NCBI GenBank assembly: GCA_963931925.1
Contig: OZ007580.1
Location: 9,976,001 to 10,040,000 of the forward strand
DNA from: Onchidella celtica
Lineage: Eukaryota > Mollusca > Gastropoda > Systellommatophora > Onchidiidae
DNA: 64,000 bases
Direction: 5' to 3'
Shown: piece after piece, positions 1 through 14,000 of the stretch
Layout of the letters: each line of letters starts with the position of its first letter
How positions within the stretch are numbered: the first letter of the stretch is position 1
Position numbers and translations under genes: made by a program
Notes under the pieces: generated by a model
Databases searched by the model: none
What the model was told of the DNA's origin: nothing
The model's input: the letters and a program-made list of their open reading frames with translations, nothing else

Positions 1-479
1 GAAGAGTGCTTCTGTAGGCTTTGAACGTACTGGGCTCTCCTAACATTTAAGCCCATATGATTTATGGAGAGTTTGCCTGGCGACTGGCCAGTGGCGACTC
101 AACTGTCACTTTAAATTGATATCCAGTTTCGTATAATATACCTATTTACTATTGATTGCAGTACCTCCATAGTTACATGAATATCATTGGTTAAGTTATT
201 AATTAGAGTTTTTGGTTTGAATATATACCTCTATTGTCTTTTGTTTTGTTATTAATATTTATGTAAACTATGGCCTGACCGGGCCTGACATATATACGCT
301 CTAGTTATTTAGTACTTTTCTTGTGTGGTTGTGTCCGAGTGTGAGTTAGCTGCCTCTCGTGCAGTCGTAACATCCCCAAGACCCTAACTCTGCTCGTGAC
401 ACTCCAGCAGTGTTATTTTACAGCGTTGAATGTTTTATTAAAATAGCATTTCATTTCTGCCCTACTTGAATCTCACCAG
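1..479. other. Probable intron upstream of the first visible exon
   Basis: No open frame with good splice sites is visible. The stretch is AT-rich and runs into a splice acceptor ending in CAG at 477-479. It is best read as an intron of the plus-strand coiled-coil gene, whose 5' exons lie outside the window. Confidence 0.4.
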
Positions 480-3400
480 AAAAGGTTTGTCTAGAGCAGA
501 AGCTTCATGAGCTGAAGTTGAAACGTCATGCCCTGGAGCAGGAGCTGGACAGTGGTCAGTTTCATATCACTTACCTTAGGAAGAATCATGTGTGTAAAAT
601 TATATTAATTTAGATTAAAATACATCATGAACAATATTATTTTTAAAGTAAAATACATGTTCAAAATACAAATGCAGGTTTAAAAATCAAGTACAAAATG
701 ATGTGAAAGCTTTTCAGAATGTTTGTTGTGGAGGTCAACAAATGGTTCTCATGAAACTGCAAGAAAAGAAGTTTCATTTAAAGCCCTCAACTTTCAGTAA
801 ATTTGAGCACTTTCTCTGACAAGAAGATCCTTGACTTTGGTCTTATGCATACCGTTTTTACTCCACAGCGAATACCAAATGCTCTCACATACAAGACAGA
901 CATAGAAGAATGTCAGGTAATTTTGGGGTGGTGATTATGCAAAAATATCTAAAAAAAATAAAAATAAAAATAAAGATAAAATAGTTACAGTGTCAAACAC
1001 CGCACATTATCATTGCAGTTTCAATTAATTTTGTTACTGGCAACCAGGGAACCCTGACTACCTTGTTGAAATCTGCAAAAATAAGCCCAAAAAACAGTAA
1101 GAACGACTCACACATAAATTTTCACAAGTTGAAAAATATTTTTAAAGTATTTGTCTTGTTAATGATCCGTTCATTTCAACGTCATTTGCAAATCAGAGCA
1201 AAGGGTGCCTCTTGAGTTGGATTTGAAATATTTACATAAATTTGAGATTGCTGCAAGAATGATTCTTATTTGAGATGTTTTTAGGAACAGTAGGCATTAA
1301 ATACAGGTAATTTATTTTGTTGAGCACCAATGGGATGGTGGATAATAATAGCTACTGCCATCCTCAGAGATACTTGCTGTCGCACAACAGAAAGTGGACC
1401 AAACTCTGACCAGTTCATTGAGGTAATGGTGTAACATTTACTTAAACGCTTAACCTTGCAGTCATTTGAATTAAGGAAAGGTAATAATTGAAGTGGGCTT
1501 GATAAGTGGAACAATCGTTAAAAAAAAAATAAATGATAGAATCATGAGACCTGGCACAAACATTTTCCTTATGATAGTGTTTAATAATAATAATAATAAT
1601 GTGTTGGCCATGAAAAAAAAAAATCCAGCCTCGCGGCAAATTCCAAGATGGCCTCCAAAAATATAATAATTTCTCATCCTTGGCAGCGCAGCAGCGTATT
1701 TACAGCCATTGATGTTATAAGTGACACAGCCTTGACCTTGTCAAACCTGTTTCATTCATTGGCGATATAATTTAACAAATAAATAACCGCACAAGATGTA
1801 CACGCGAGATTTCTACGCAGGGGTGCTCAGCCCTTGTTTCAGTATCATATAATATATAAAAAATTCTATTGCAGATTTGAATACTTAGATGGTCACTGAT
1901 TTTAATTCTGTTTGAAGCCACATGATGCCCGTTGAGCATTTTTTATGGGAATCGGAGATGTTTCGTTACCAAGAGTTGAGCAATGCCTTAGTCGGCGCCG
2001 ATACTGGGCAGTCGCGATACTGGGTCTAGCCAGCGATCCTTTGACGTTGCAACTTATGACGTCACAATATCATTTTTGAAGATGATCCCGAGGATAAGAG
2101 CGCCCGATACTATTCCAACGTCGGAAATTCTGAGGGAGGCACAATTCTAGCTGACGGGTAGGCGATAAACTAGGTGACAAACTTGCAATGACTTGGGTAC
2201 TGAAATTACTCGTTGAGGAATTCTTGGGACCAGTACTTACCATGTCAACGAGAGTGTACACGTTTGCAGATCTCAGCCATGTTCAAAGTGATAAAACAGA
2301 ATGTCAACACACAACCTTGTGTAAACTGTCTGACTGAGACTGCGTTTATCATGGTGGTGTTTGTACGAGCAGATAAAGAAGATGACTGGTCACTTCATTT
2401 GCTTGCAGTTACAGGCTGTATTACTTGCGTGTCACGCAGCGTTTCCATCCAGGAAGGCCCCCCTGGAAAACATGCCATGCACCAAAACGACCGTCTGTGG
2501 CATGGCTTTAAATTTTTGGTCTAATCTTTTCATTGAGACGACCTACACAAAATGAAAAAAGGCTCTAGCAGGAGAACAGATTATTGTATCACTGGCCCTA
2601 TACTAAAACCGCACAAAGTGGGAATTTACGGGGGGGGGGGGGGGGGGGGGGGAGTGGACAATTGTTTTAGTTGAAGTGCATTCCGTATCATAAATACATT
2701 TTTATTATGAAGTTCTAAATAATTGAAATGTTGTACTTGTACTTCCCTTCTATAATGGTAAAAAAAACAACAACAGTTCTGCACTACCACCCTTTTCCCA
2801 ACCCACATACACACATGTACAGAATATTTGGCAAAACAGAGTTGTCGTGAGCAGTTGTGAGAATACATTGGTGCGATCTGATTATAGAGCCAGGGATAAT
2901 AGCGCCCACTCGTGAGCCGAGTATCGACCATGGCACACGTGCGATGGCATATAATATAAGAGTCATAAGAAGAGTGAAAATCCTTCTATAGACTTTATTC
3001 TCGTAATTATGAACTCACACTATGTCCGTCTTTGATGAAAAGGTGAAATGGGACCAACCAGCATTGCGGAAGGTTAGTGCGAGTACAGTATTCTATTGAA
3101 AACACAGTCCCGGGGTTCCAGACGTCGTCATCCTTTTTTTTGCCCGTGGACCTGTGCAGTGGCCGATTCCTCCAGCCAAGATGTCTGATTTCATCACTTC
3201 AGCAGTGAATGCACCTATCCGTCACGACGAGAAGGCACTTGTTCTGCACTTATTTTTGACAGATGTTTCAAACTGAGTTGAAAAAGTTCTGCTGCAAGGT
3301 CTAGCAAGGTTAGTTACAGACCCTGGCCAAGAGTTTGACGGCACATAATAATGTCCTGGGTAAGCTGCCATTGTTGGTGGCAAAAAGTCGAACAGACTAA

Positions 3401-6400
3401 GAGACCTTTTATGGCATTGTTAACATTTGTAAATAGGACGACCTTTCTACAATCTCTCTATCTCCCAAAATGCCGTTATTGCCAACATTCATTGGCAATC
3501 TGCTCAGCTTGGCAAAGGTTTCTGATGAATCTGGAAAGTACGTTCCATGTCTTTCCGTGTCTGAAGAAAAGAACTGTTCTGTTTCTCTCTGAAGGCAGGT
3601 GCCGTATCACAACCACTGACGGCATGAACGAAGAATCCTTTGCATTTTGATGCTACAAGACTTCTTGCTTGATCATGTACAGACAGCTATTGTCTTTTTC
3701 TTGATTTGCCAAAAGAGACTCAACGTTACTGCAGTCCACAGAGTTTCAGCTCGTTAAAGAAAAATGACACAGCAGTACTTGTTATATCTAGGAAAACAGG
3801 CAGTTGTGAAACAGGTGCCAACAATAATATGCAGGCTTCAGAGGCAGACATATTATTCTCTAATCGGCCTTTTCTTATGTGCACGGGATAGTCTGCCTGG
3901 ATATCTTGTTGTGGGCGTTTTTCATTTCTTGCTATATAATGCCATTTTGTATGTTATGTATACTGTTAGCCAGCAGAGTAAATAATTCTGATTCGTCTTC
4001 ATTGTTTTGTAAATAAATGTTGACTAGCTCTTCGACACCCTTCCGGTTGGGTCACTTTACGCCTACTCCCCCCCCCCCCTCTTGGTTCTTTGCACAGGAT
4101 TTCAGACTGTCAGATGCATATTGATCAAATAACATTTTATCAATTTGTGCATGTCTCTGAGCAGGAACATCAATTGTGGGGCGGGGTTGGGCGGGTGAGC
4201 GAGGGGGCAAAACTAATAATCTGAAGATCCTTGAAACGTGACTTGTGTTGGACGGAGACAACGAACAAAAGTATAGCCGTCTATGATCAGTGCATTAGTT
4301 TGTGGTTGACATTATTTGTTTTGACTGAGCTCTGCACACATGATGATATTATCTGCTTTCTGAGTTCTTTTTAGTTTTCAGTTGTTGCTGATGGATGTAG
4401 GAATGGCTGTATTTGAAAAATTCGCCCAAGTCGAACTGACGAGTTTGCCACCAAAGAAAAAGATCAGCTAAAAGTGCATACTCCTGCTTCAGGCTTTTCC
4501 CGCGTTTTTTAAAATTTATTTTTGCTTCTGCTCTCAAACTCTCTCTCTCTCAAAAAAGTTATTTTACCTCATTAGATCATAAAAGCAAGAAAATCTCTGC
4601 ATAATAACATAGTCAATTTCCTCGTGATTTTTCTACCCTCAGGAACAATCACAGCGGTGGCTATCTTGAATTTGGCAGCCATCTTGAAGTTTTGTTTGTC
4701 TCCAAAACATTTTATATTGAAGATTTATTCTTTCCAACACGATTGCATATTTTAAGGTGAAAATTGCATTTGTGACAGTTAATTTATATACAACATGTGT
4801 TAAGTAGCCCATTTCCAATTATTATGTGTCGGCCACCTTGAATTGTGAGCGCCATTTTGAAAATGTTTCGTGGCCAACACTTTTACTTAAAATACCCTTT
4901 ATGGACAATATTTATGCCAAGTTTCATGCTTTATCATTTTTTAGCAGTTGTACCCATATTTGTATTTGTATTTTGTATTTTGTACTCTCTTTAATCCCAT
5001 TTGGGAAATTTGCCTTTGTGCCATTGCAGTCCAATTACAACTGGAGCAGGCACATCGCCGCCACATTGCAGCCCACTATTAGCGACAGTGATTAATTAAC
5101 CATTTTTTATTTAGTGTGGAAGTATATTCATTGTTAGCAGTTCAACAGAGAAACAATTATTATGATAAAGACTACCAAATTTGGTTCCACTGTTAAGTAA
5201 ATTTTAAGGCAATGCTTCAGTGGAGCTACTTGTCCCTGTGGGTTTTTCTTGTCCTTAAGGATTAGTGTTAGGGCAGGCTTAGGGTCCCTACTGTCCTTAC
5301 AGTTATCCCTATGTGCATTGGAGTTTGGCATTCTCCAGGCATCAATCCAGAAAAGGACATCCCAAAATCCAACCCCAATCCCAGCCCCAACCCATTTGGA
5401 CAACTCTGTTTAACGAGGACCAGTCGACTACCGTGCTGGTTAATGCACTGTTGCCGGAATGGATCCGCGCATCCTGTCGGGATTGGCTTCAAGAAGAACA
5501 CGAACAATCCGCGAAATTTTGGCCAAGTGTTACCATTATGTTAGCACAGCAATGATGCACAATATGATATCTTAGGAAAATTAGAACACTAACAAACTTG
5601 TCGTAACATACTTCAAATATGGTGGATGTTACTGCTAACTGATGTTCTCAATTATATTTCTAGTTGAAAGGTTGAAAGAGTGCAAGTACGTGAATCCAAA
5701 GAACTTATGCTGACTGCAAGTCCATTTATCTTTCTAATTTATATCTTTGAAATACTAGCCTGCAGACAGATATAAAGAGAAATCGGCCAAATTTAGATGA
5801 ATTGCAGAGATCTCTTGAATCTGAGAAAAACTTACAACTGCAATATGTGTAAGTATTGTGCCTAGTTCATCGCAATATTTGTTTGTTAAACTGAAGGAAT
5901 TCGGCGATGCCCGTTTTCTTTCTGTCTGTAGACTGCTGTTTTTGTCACGGTATAATCAGCGACATCATATTACATGTATAATGGACTGAATGGTGAATAA
6001 TCATGTATGTAAGCACCTAAAACTTTGTGACTAGGTGACCAAAGATGACGAAACTTTGTACACTGCCTCCAGTTGAAACGATAAATTGCATGCTTTACGA
6101 TTTTTTTTTAATGCCCATAAGGAAAAAAAAACCAACAGGTATTTTCCTTGAATGAATTCGAAAAGCATTCATTACCGTGGTTTATCTCCTATTTTGTTTA
6201 CAGTCATTGGAAAAAAAAAAATTACACTGTTTCTAGACGACGCAGTTCATATCTTGTTTCAATCATTGTACAGAACCAAGAAAATGCAAAGCCATCACTA
6301 AGATGTGAACGGTTATTTTCCTTTTTGTTTACCATAATGGGACACAATCAACCATTCATATTACATTATTACTGAGACGACAAGGTTTATCTCACATTTC

Positions 6401-8288
6401 ATTGGACTTAACCAAGTTATTACATGGCTATTACTAAGACAACGTTTTGTTTACAATTACGGGACATAGCTAAGAAACCTAATACATGTAATATTTAAAG
6501 TTTGGTCCATTATTATGAAAAAATGAAACAAAACTCCAAACACTCCACAGTAGCAACAAGGCTTTTTGATATAGTGTGTAAATTATTTCTTTTTACCAGT
6601 CACATTAGGCGTATCGTTCATTTCCAGCGATAATGAAGTAATATTTTTACGTATTCCAATTGATAAATGAGCTCTGTCTATTTTTTTAAAATTGTAATTT
6701 AATGAATGCGATATTTTTCTCAGGAAAGACTTTGAACAGACACTACTAAGCATCTCATCACAGCTGTTTTGTGCTAGGGATTTCTATGTAAGTTTGGTCA
6801 TCACGTTAAATGAATACTGATAGGCGGTGGGTTGCAGTAAGTTTGGCTGTAAGGTGATAGTGTTGCAATTTAATAATGTTTTCTTTTTTTTTTTGCTTTA
6901 CTATCACTGTGTATTTCTGTATTTAGTATGACTACAGCCTTTTAGCATTTCATCACCCGTGTAATATAAGTTTGACTTATCTGGTTGACACCGATTTTGG
7001 CAGAATGTAAAAAACTTGATAATATTGTTTTTATAAGAATTTCTTGTGGCTGACCTGGAGAGAGAAAGTCTGGAAATGGTTTCCCTGGTGTCTTCAAAGT
7101 GTTCTGAGTTTCTGTGTGTTTCTTTGAACAATGTTGCCATGCTTTTTGAGCGGTAGTTTCAGTCCAACAAATGACACCTGAATTTAATGAGCTGGTTAGG
7201 TAACAGGTATAATTGAAAACATTTTTTTGATGAATTGTGTCATGAATAAGTGATGAATTATTACTGGAATTGGCAACATGTCTGTACCATTTCATGAGCA
7301 AAACAGCCACACACCAATACACGAATGAGACATGTTAAAAACAAAAACGTCCTTTAATTTCAAATTAATTTTATATTTATTTGCAGAAGAAGTCAGCACT
7401 AATCATAGAAATAGAAAACACAAAGAAATCAAGCAAAGAATTGGAATTTCAAGGTATAGTACTCACAAGCGCATACAAGTACTGAAGATAAAAATGACAA
7501 ATATACATTTGCTTTTCATAGTTTATCTTTGCCTTCTGCACGTCATGCTACCATTTTTAAGCTTTCTTAACATCTCTTAAATCTCAATGCATATTCACCT
7601 AAAGTTTTTGAATAAAGAATTGTTTGCCATTTCATTCCTCAGCTGAGCATGGTACACGAGATATTGTAACACTGTCTCGATGTCTGGAAAAACTCGGTCA
7701 AGATACAAACGCTGGCAGTATCTCAAATTTCGGAGTAGAAGTATCTCTTTCTGCATGCCTGAGGTAACCATCCATGGCACTGGAAACTTTACTAGTTTCC
7801 CTTTGATGTACATAAGATTAAAATTTCTTTTCTTCATATGAACTCGATTCTTTTCAAAAGGCTTCAAAAATGCTGTCAGATAATTGTGAAGGCGGAAGTG
7901 CCTACATGAAATAAAATTACCAACAGTATCTGATCGTGCAGTTTCAAGTACAAAAGTCAGTTTTAAAGGTGTTATAAAGACGAAATGGAAAGAATCAAAA
8001 TATGCATTTACGAGACAGAGCATTTCATATCCCTAAATCCATACGTTTACTACATTTTATCCACCCCAGGAAGTAGCCACTGTGCAGGGAATTTTTATGT
8101 TGTTATTAAATATTAGTGTGGTACATTAATAATAAGTGTAACTCATGTTGAGTTCATGTTGTTCTTCCATCTTTAGTACAGTGCTGAGAGACAAAGTGGA
8201 AGCAGAAACCTATCTGAATCGGGCTCGAACAGAGCTAAAGGAAATTCATGACATTCTGCGCAGTACCCAGTATTGTCAGTCCCTTTAA
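480..8288 (+). CDS. Coiled-coil protein, 3' part of a multi-exon gene (5' end outside window)
   Basis: I do not recognise the family. Nine exons can be chained by GT/AG sites: 480-554, 798-916, 1048-1096, 5664-5689, 5766-5848, 6724-6787, 7387-7453, 7643-7763 and 8177-8288. Their 716 bases give two bases of an incoming codon, then 237 residues without a stop, then TAA at 8286-8288. Every junction phase matches (1,1,0,1,0,2,0,1,2), which is unlikely by chance. The peptide is rich in E, K, L and Q with heptad-like stretches, for example LEQKLHELKLKRHALEQEL in exon 1 and LDELQRSLESEKNLQLQ in exon 5, so a coiled-coil scaffold role is inferred. Most acceptors have clear pyrimidine tracts; exon 3 has a weaker one. 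Exon 4 is a 26-nt microexon whose in-frame donor is GTGAAT; the stronger GTACGT four bases upstream would break the frame. No signal peptide or membrane segment is seen. Confidence 0.72.
2630..2652. repeat. Poly-G tract
   Basis: An uninterrupted run of about 23 G lies in an intron of the coiled-coil gene. It is the longest of many poly-G and poly-C runs in this otherwise AT-rich window. Apparent ORFs that cross it are low-complexity artefacts. Confidence 0.9.
4956..5077 (-). repeat. SINE-like repeat, 3' end, minus orientation
   Basis: Read on the minus strand, this matches the right half of the repeat at 26189-26520. The shared parts are the block around TGCCTGCTCCAGTTGTAA, then TTTCCCAAATGGGATTAAAG, then a short tail repeating ACAAAT. 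It lies in the large intron between 1097 and 5663. That intron also holds copies of an AAGATGGC/GCCATCTTG motif but no other convincing exon. Confidence 0.6.
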
Positions 8289-9546
8289 AAATACTTGGAA
8301 ACAAAAGGTACAACAGGCTCTTATCAATTAATTCTGCAGTGAATGTTCAATGTTTTCCCTTGACTCATTGTGAAACACGTTAAGCATGTTGCCAGTGATT
8401 TTCTCATACACGTATTTCAAATTTCCAACCAAACAATTTTATGTCTGTTCTCTTTTCTCTGTTCTCCCCCCACCCCCTTCCCTATATCCCTCTCTTTATT
8501 GTTTATTATTCTTTCAATGTTGAAACTACCTTTAAATACTGAGCAAATGTAGTGTATTTTTTAATTATATCTGGTTTGGTGTCTTCTTTCGCAAAATTGT
8601 GAGAAACCCAGACACCCCATTATTTATACATAAATTATGTGCAATTCACATAGCTGCATATGAACGTATTTTTGGCTTACAGAGATTATAGATATTAATT
8701 AAGCAAAGCCTATTAAATATAAAGCTAAGGCAAATATTGATTAAAACATGACACTAAATGGAAGGACCTTATTATTAGCCTCTTACGTTTTTCTCCCCAT
8801 CATGATATAAATGGTTGTGTGAGACGGGCTTTTTGAAGACCCACTTTTGTATCAGTTGGTTTATTACTAGTAAACTTCTCTTTTGTGACTGTGTTTTCTA
8901 TTGGAATTATTTTTAACCTCGTACCGTGTGAGTGAAGAACTTTATGCATGGTACATGTAAGTTTCAAATAAATTGTAATACAATTATACCAGATCAATGT
9001 AACGCGTTCTGAACCCTGCATGGTCAGCTAAGGAATACAGGGCAGAAAACACCAGCATAGATAGATTTATTTCATTATGACTTATTTGACCTTTACATTA
9101 GCAAAAAATGTATACTTATATGTTGCACCTGGGTTTTCTTAAGATGACAAAACTTTTCATCTGTACATAATCATTAAGAGTAATTTACATCCTAGATACT
9201 TATGAGACATAATAAACAATTTGAAGCACAGCAGTGTACGAACATGTTCTTAGTTGAAGCATACAGCACATACGTTTCTTACTCTTTATAGTTTTCAAAA
9301 GATAGGCAGACCAACTGCCTAAAGTCAAGGGTGAACCTCCAGGGGGGGATGTGATGATGGTGACACTAGGGATGGTACCTGCTTATTCTGTGGATCTGAC
9401 AATTTTTATCAGTCTGATAAATTCTAGTTTTCATTATCAAAAGAACAAAGAGAAGGAATAACAGATTAGTTACTATTTCCAAACCTTTATGGTTTGTACT
9501 TTGGATCTGTTAACATTTTCTGACCTTTACTCCACCCGGACAGTGA
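8289..9546. other. 3' UTR and convergent intergenic spacer
   Basis: This follows the stop of the plus-strand coiled-coil gene and runs up to the stop of the minus-strand receptor exon, so the two genes converge. It is AT-rich with several AATAAA-like hexamers, for example near 8946, that could serve as polyadenylation signals. No other coding potential is seen. Confidence 0.4.
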
Positions 9547-11080
9547 CTAACAGTGTGAGAGAGAATCATGTCTATCAGAGCTATATCCTTCTGCATCCCC
9601 AGAGATAGAAGCCTGGTGGCCACTAAAAATGGAAGCAGAGTTAATTGATTCAGAACATGAGATTGTCAGATCACAGCTACCCAGATTTTGATCTGCTTCA
9701 TGTAATGAGTTCACCTTGTCATTCAGGGAGCATTTCCATGGGGTCCGATTAGCACTTTTGCAGTAGTGAGCTTGATGAGGGGTGGAATTATCAAGAGATA
9801 CTTTTGTTTTAAGAGTGTGAGATGTAGAAAGCTTGCCTACGCTTTCATGCCCATTAAGCAGAGGAATTGTTTGATTTTTGGATAGATAAGTAGACTCTAG
9901 GTTTGCTTGATATGGAAAAAAACTAGCTTCAGTGCTCAGGCGTTCATCTCCTTTGGAAGATGATTCACAAGATGAGGAGACTAGTGATTTATCTATCTGG
10001 TGTTTCCCGTTAAACCAGCATGTTTGGTTTGTATATCTTATCCACATTACCATCATAGTACAAACTAGAGCACACAAAAGAACGCCTAAGACAATCTGAA
10101 AAGTCATTGTAAACGTGAATCGTTTGTATAAGTCAGTCATAGTTATCTTTGTCTTTTCAGTTTCAGTGTCAGCATACTTGTCATCATCGTCAAAAACTTG
10201 TCTCCACTGAGCCATATTTTCTTTTCTAAAGTTACTAACAGGGATATATTCATCATTGCCATTGGCATGGCTGGTCAAAGTTTCTATTTTGACATTTGTT
10301 GGATTATCGACCTTTTTACCTTCAGGTATCTCCGCTTTTCTGTAAGTAGAAAGAAACTGAACTGCTTTCTTACGTCCTACTCTGGCTTCTCTATAAAAAT
10401 CTTGAATTTTCCTACCAATTTCATCTTCCTGTGCCTGGTTTTGTTTTCCAATCATAGAAGGGTTATTTTCAGCAAACTCTGCATATTTTATTAGAGGCTT
10501 CACTAAATCATGATGTGAATCTTCAGGATATACGTTAACTCTAACTCGCTGTAATTCAGACAGTTTTTTCTGCAATCTAATAGAACAAGCTGCGGAGAAG
10601 TACTCAGTCTCATCTTCCAGATAGAGCTTTTTAACGTAGTCCACTGTTGTGACTATGGGGGTAGCTTTGAACATACCCTCGTATCCATCTGAAGTTACAT
10701 TTCGATAAGATTCTTCGAACATTTGACATGTTATGCCTGGATAGACTTTGGGTGCATGACAGGACACGTGAACGCCATCCTCATCAGTATTCAGAGCTGT
10801 GCACTTGACTGAGTCTGGAAAGTGATGTATTTTCATGAGGCATGATCGCTCCACCTGATAAGGTCCCAAATGATCTTCTGAACAGTTAATTACTTGACCA
10901 CGGAGATCAGGGTCGACTTGGTGAATAGTTAATTCACTTGTGTACTGGCCATTTGTGAAAGAGTTTGTGGCCATGATATTTTCTGAATGTTTGTTTTGGC
11001 ACATGTATTCTCCAGGGAAACATTTGGACAGTTGATGTGTTCGTCTACTGCTGGGCCTGCTCATAGTCCACCAGATTTGC
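9547..11080 (-). CDS. Receptor-like single-pass membrane protein 1, terminal exon
   Basis: This minus-strand exon starts after a good acceptor (TTTATATTTCAATACAG, AG at 11082-11081) with one base and then 510 codons, a phase 2 intron. The upstream start and signal-peptide exon were not found. Residue order: Q-I-W-W opening, CFPGEYMC at 20-27 and C66 (end of a partial Ig-like module); a second module with C93, C107, C118 and C165 containing PKVYPGITCQ at 110-119; a charged stem; a hydrophobic transmembrane helix at about 323-347; and a serine-rich cytoplasmic tail ending in SHC. N-glycosylation sequons at 65 and 127 support the outside-in order. The ectodomain aligns in cysteine spacing with the exon at 62337-63717. 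It is a putative cell-surface recognition protein; the ligand is unknown and no named family could be assigned. Confidence 0.75.
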
Positions 11081-14000
11081 CTGTATTGAAATATAAATAT
11101 GGCCGGGGCCATAATAAGTGAGTGCCATTGCAGTAAAAGCTTTAAAATAAAATCATCATCAGATTCTTGAGCAGGTCTGTACTGTATCAGTAACAATGCC
11201 ATTAATGTCAGCAGACAAAATAAACATTCCTGTCATTACAAATCCTTGTGCAACACTTTAAGCACAAACTGGTTAGCCAGATAGTGAAACTGATCCTTCA
11301 TTTACAAATAATAATGTTCCCTCTTGTCACCAGTATCAAGCCAACTCCACGATGCCGGTTGGTAAAGTATTCTTTTTTGAAACTGGAAAAATCCCGATTC
11401 CTCACATTATTTTAGGTGAATATAGCACAATGGATTACTGCCGTGTTTTTTATGCTCTGTTGCAAAGGCTTAACGGAGAAGTGATGGGGTTGACAGAATA
11501 AGCGGTTTATGATAACATTCTTGCATGCTTTTGTTCTATTGTATGTATGACTTGGTTCAGATTTCTACCATTCAGTATACATGTATAGAGAAGTGATATC
11601 ACTGAAGAACATGACTTTCCTTTCATGCTGCAGGGTGTAATTCATTAATTTAAGCTTTCCAAACAATGCCAGTCACAGAAACCTACATGATTACATGATA
11701 TTCCTCAGTACTTTCTTTTTACTACTTGATGGATTTTTGATGTTTCCGTTGCCATCTCCGTTTCCGTAACACATGAAAATGCGGCTTTATTGTGTATGTT
11801 TCCCAATTTGATCGGTATCAAACACCATGCAGGCATCACATTATTCATCCAACCAGCGAAAATTCTTGTTAACACTAAGACATGTCTTGGCTGACATTAA
11901 GACATCATTTACCACATCACGCAACTAGGCTTTCATTGTGTTTGGTTAGATTATAGAAATATATTACAGTGTAAAACTGTATTGATGAACAATGATGGAT
12001 GTTTACGAATTCACTGACCTCTCAATGAGCAATCAGAAAATATTTTCCCTCTCTCGCATTTCGTACCAGGCCCTTTCAGAGTAAAGAACCACCAGTTAAA
12101 TACGCGAGCTCAGAAAGGGATGGGGATTGCCCTCGGTGTGTGAAAAGTATACATCATCGGTTGAAACGGTTTTTCTTTGGGGGGGGGGGGGGGTTGTTCT
12201 GAGGTATAAAAACATAGAAATAAAGAATTAAGCCCACATTTATGACGATTTGCTTTTCCCAAGAGTTCTACACGTCACTTCGGAACCAATTTCCTGATAC
12301 CGAAGGGTGCCAAAGTTGTGATTATTTTATTTAAATTTCGTGGATTGTTTACGTTAGCCTTTCCATCATATCATTCTCATTCATGTCAAATGCGTGTCAG
12401 TGACTGCAAACTATACTCTCTAGTTTGATTTCTTATTTCAGTGTAAGTATCTCTGCTTTTTTTAAATCCAAGAAAGAAAACTGGATAAAACACCTATTAT
12501 TTTCATTATTCACCGAGTCATCTCATTCTTGAAATCAAACATTATTTCATCTTGACTATGCAGTTGTTTACAGGATTTTGATCGACTGACATTATAAACC
12601 AATGGCACCGATATGAGAGTTTGGTTTTATTTATTTACTTTTTCAAAAAAAAATTTTTTTTTTAGCCAGGTAAGCTATTGGATTTTATGAAAATCAATTC
12701 ATGTTTCTTTTACAAACAGACAAACAGTTCGTGCAAACTCCACTTAAAGTTTTAGTCACCAGTACCTTATAACGGACATTCACCACTCTAAAGGCCTTAC
12801 TCCGGTATGGGGGGGGGGGGGGGTGATGCAAAGCGTATGAAAAGAGTACATGGGCAGAGGATGAGGATATAATGGCCAAACTAAAGCACTCTATGGGTGA
12901 CCCCTTGCATAGATTTATAGATTTTACAGTTGCATTGCCCAAGTATCGGCCTCTTTTGACTTTTCGTGCTGTTGCATAAGCATCATCGTAAGAAAGATTG
13001 ACTTTTCGATTCCACGGAATATTTCCCTCATTCAGTCATTTGAATAAACGCCTTCTTTGCTTTCTTCACAATGTTAAGAAATTTCGTGAGCACATTAATA
13101 GTGCTTCATATCAGTGAATGCCTTAGACATAACACTAACTTCATCCCAGCCACATTTCAACCCTTTTTTTGTTTTCAGGGGAAAGTGGAATGGGGCGGCG
13201 TCAGTGTCACTAAAGCGCATTTATATAATCTACTCACTTAAGGCTTCCAGAAACAAGCCCAGTGCAGTTAAGCCTGTATTCAAGACCCTCTTGCGCGTAA
13301 CATTCTTCAAGGCACATGCAGTTCTGCAGGTAGATGGCGATGGAAAACACAACACTTTTCGTGAAAACTCTTGTCCCAAGCATGATAGGGGCTTGAAATG
13401 TTGACTCTCACGCTATGTTCTATGTGTTTTTGCCGACAAAAGACCTTGGGAATAGTATTCCTGTGTTTTTGACCGTTGTACAATTACTTGTCAGTATGAG
13501 CTTAATTACGGTACCATTCAAAAAGATTTACATATTTGCCCAAACCAATAAGTCCATGACGAGTTGCAGTTTTTTGAGGATTTGCCGGAACAAATGCCCA
13601 CAGCCAAGTCCGCGGTTTCTTAGCTGAAATAATTCAGCCTGTGAGTAAAATTTACATGAACATGAAATAACCCATAGACATGGGAAAAAAGCCACAAAGT
13701 AAAAGAAACTTCCTTGGAAATAATTATAACTTTCACAGGAGCGATGCTTGGTAAAATGTCAGCTGTCAGTATAGTCTTATTAAAAATAAGCACTTTATGT
13801 AATGTAGAAATAGTAGGATGCAACTGTCCTCGTCACCGATGCAACTCAGTAAGACGGGTTTGTTCCAGCTGAAATTAACTAGATCTAACTGTTTTATCGC
13901 GTGAGTCATCTCCGAAAGTCAAAATTCTCCTCCTTTCGAAACAAGTTTTGGGCCAATAGAAATCGCCAGCATCTTCGTAAACAGGAAATCCGACAACAAG

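Noticed and set aside
7595..8023. 142-codon ORF on the minus strand
   Set aside because: It lies opposite exon 8 of the coiled-coil gene and its intron, with no domain, signal peptide or splice logic. The plus-strand exon has good splice sites and correct phase.
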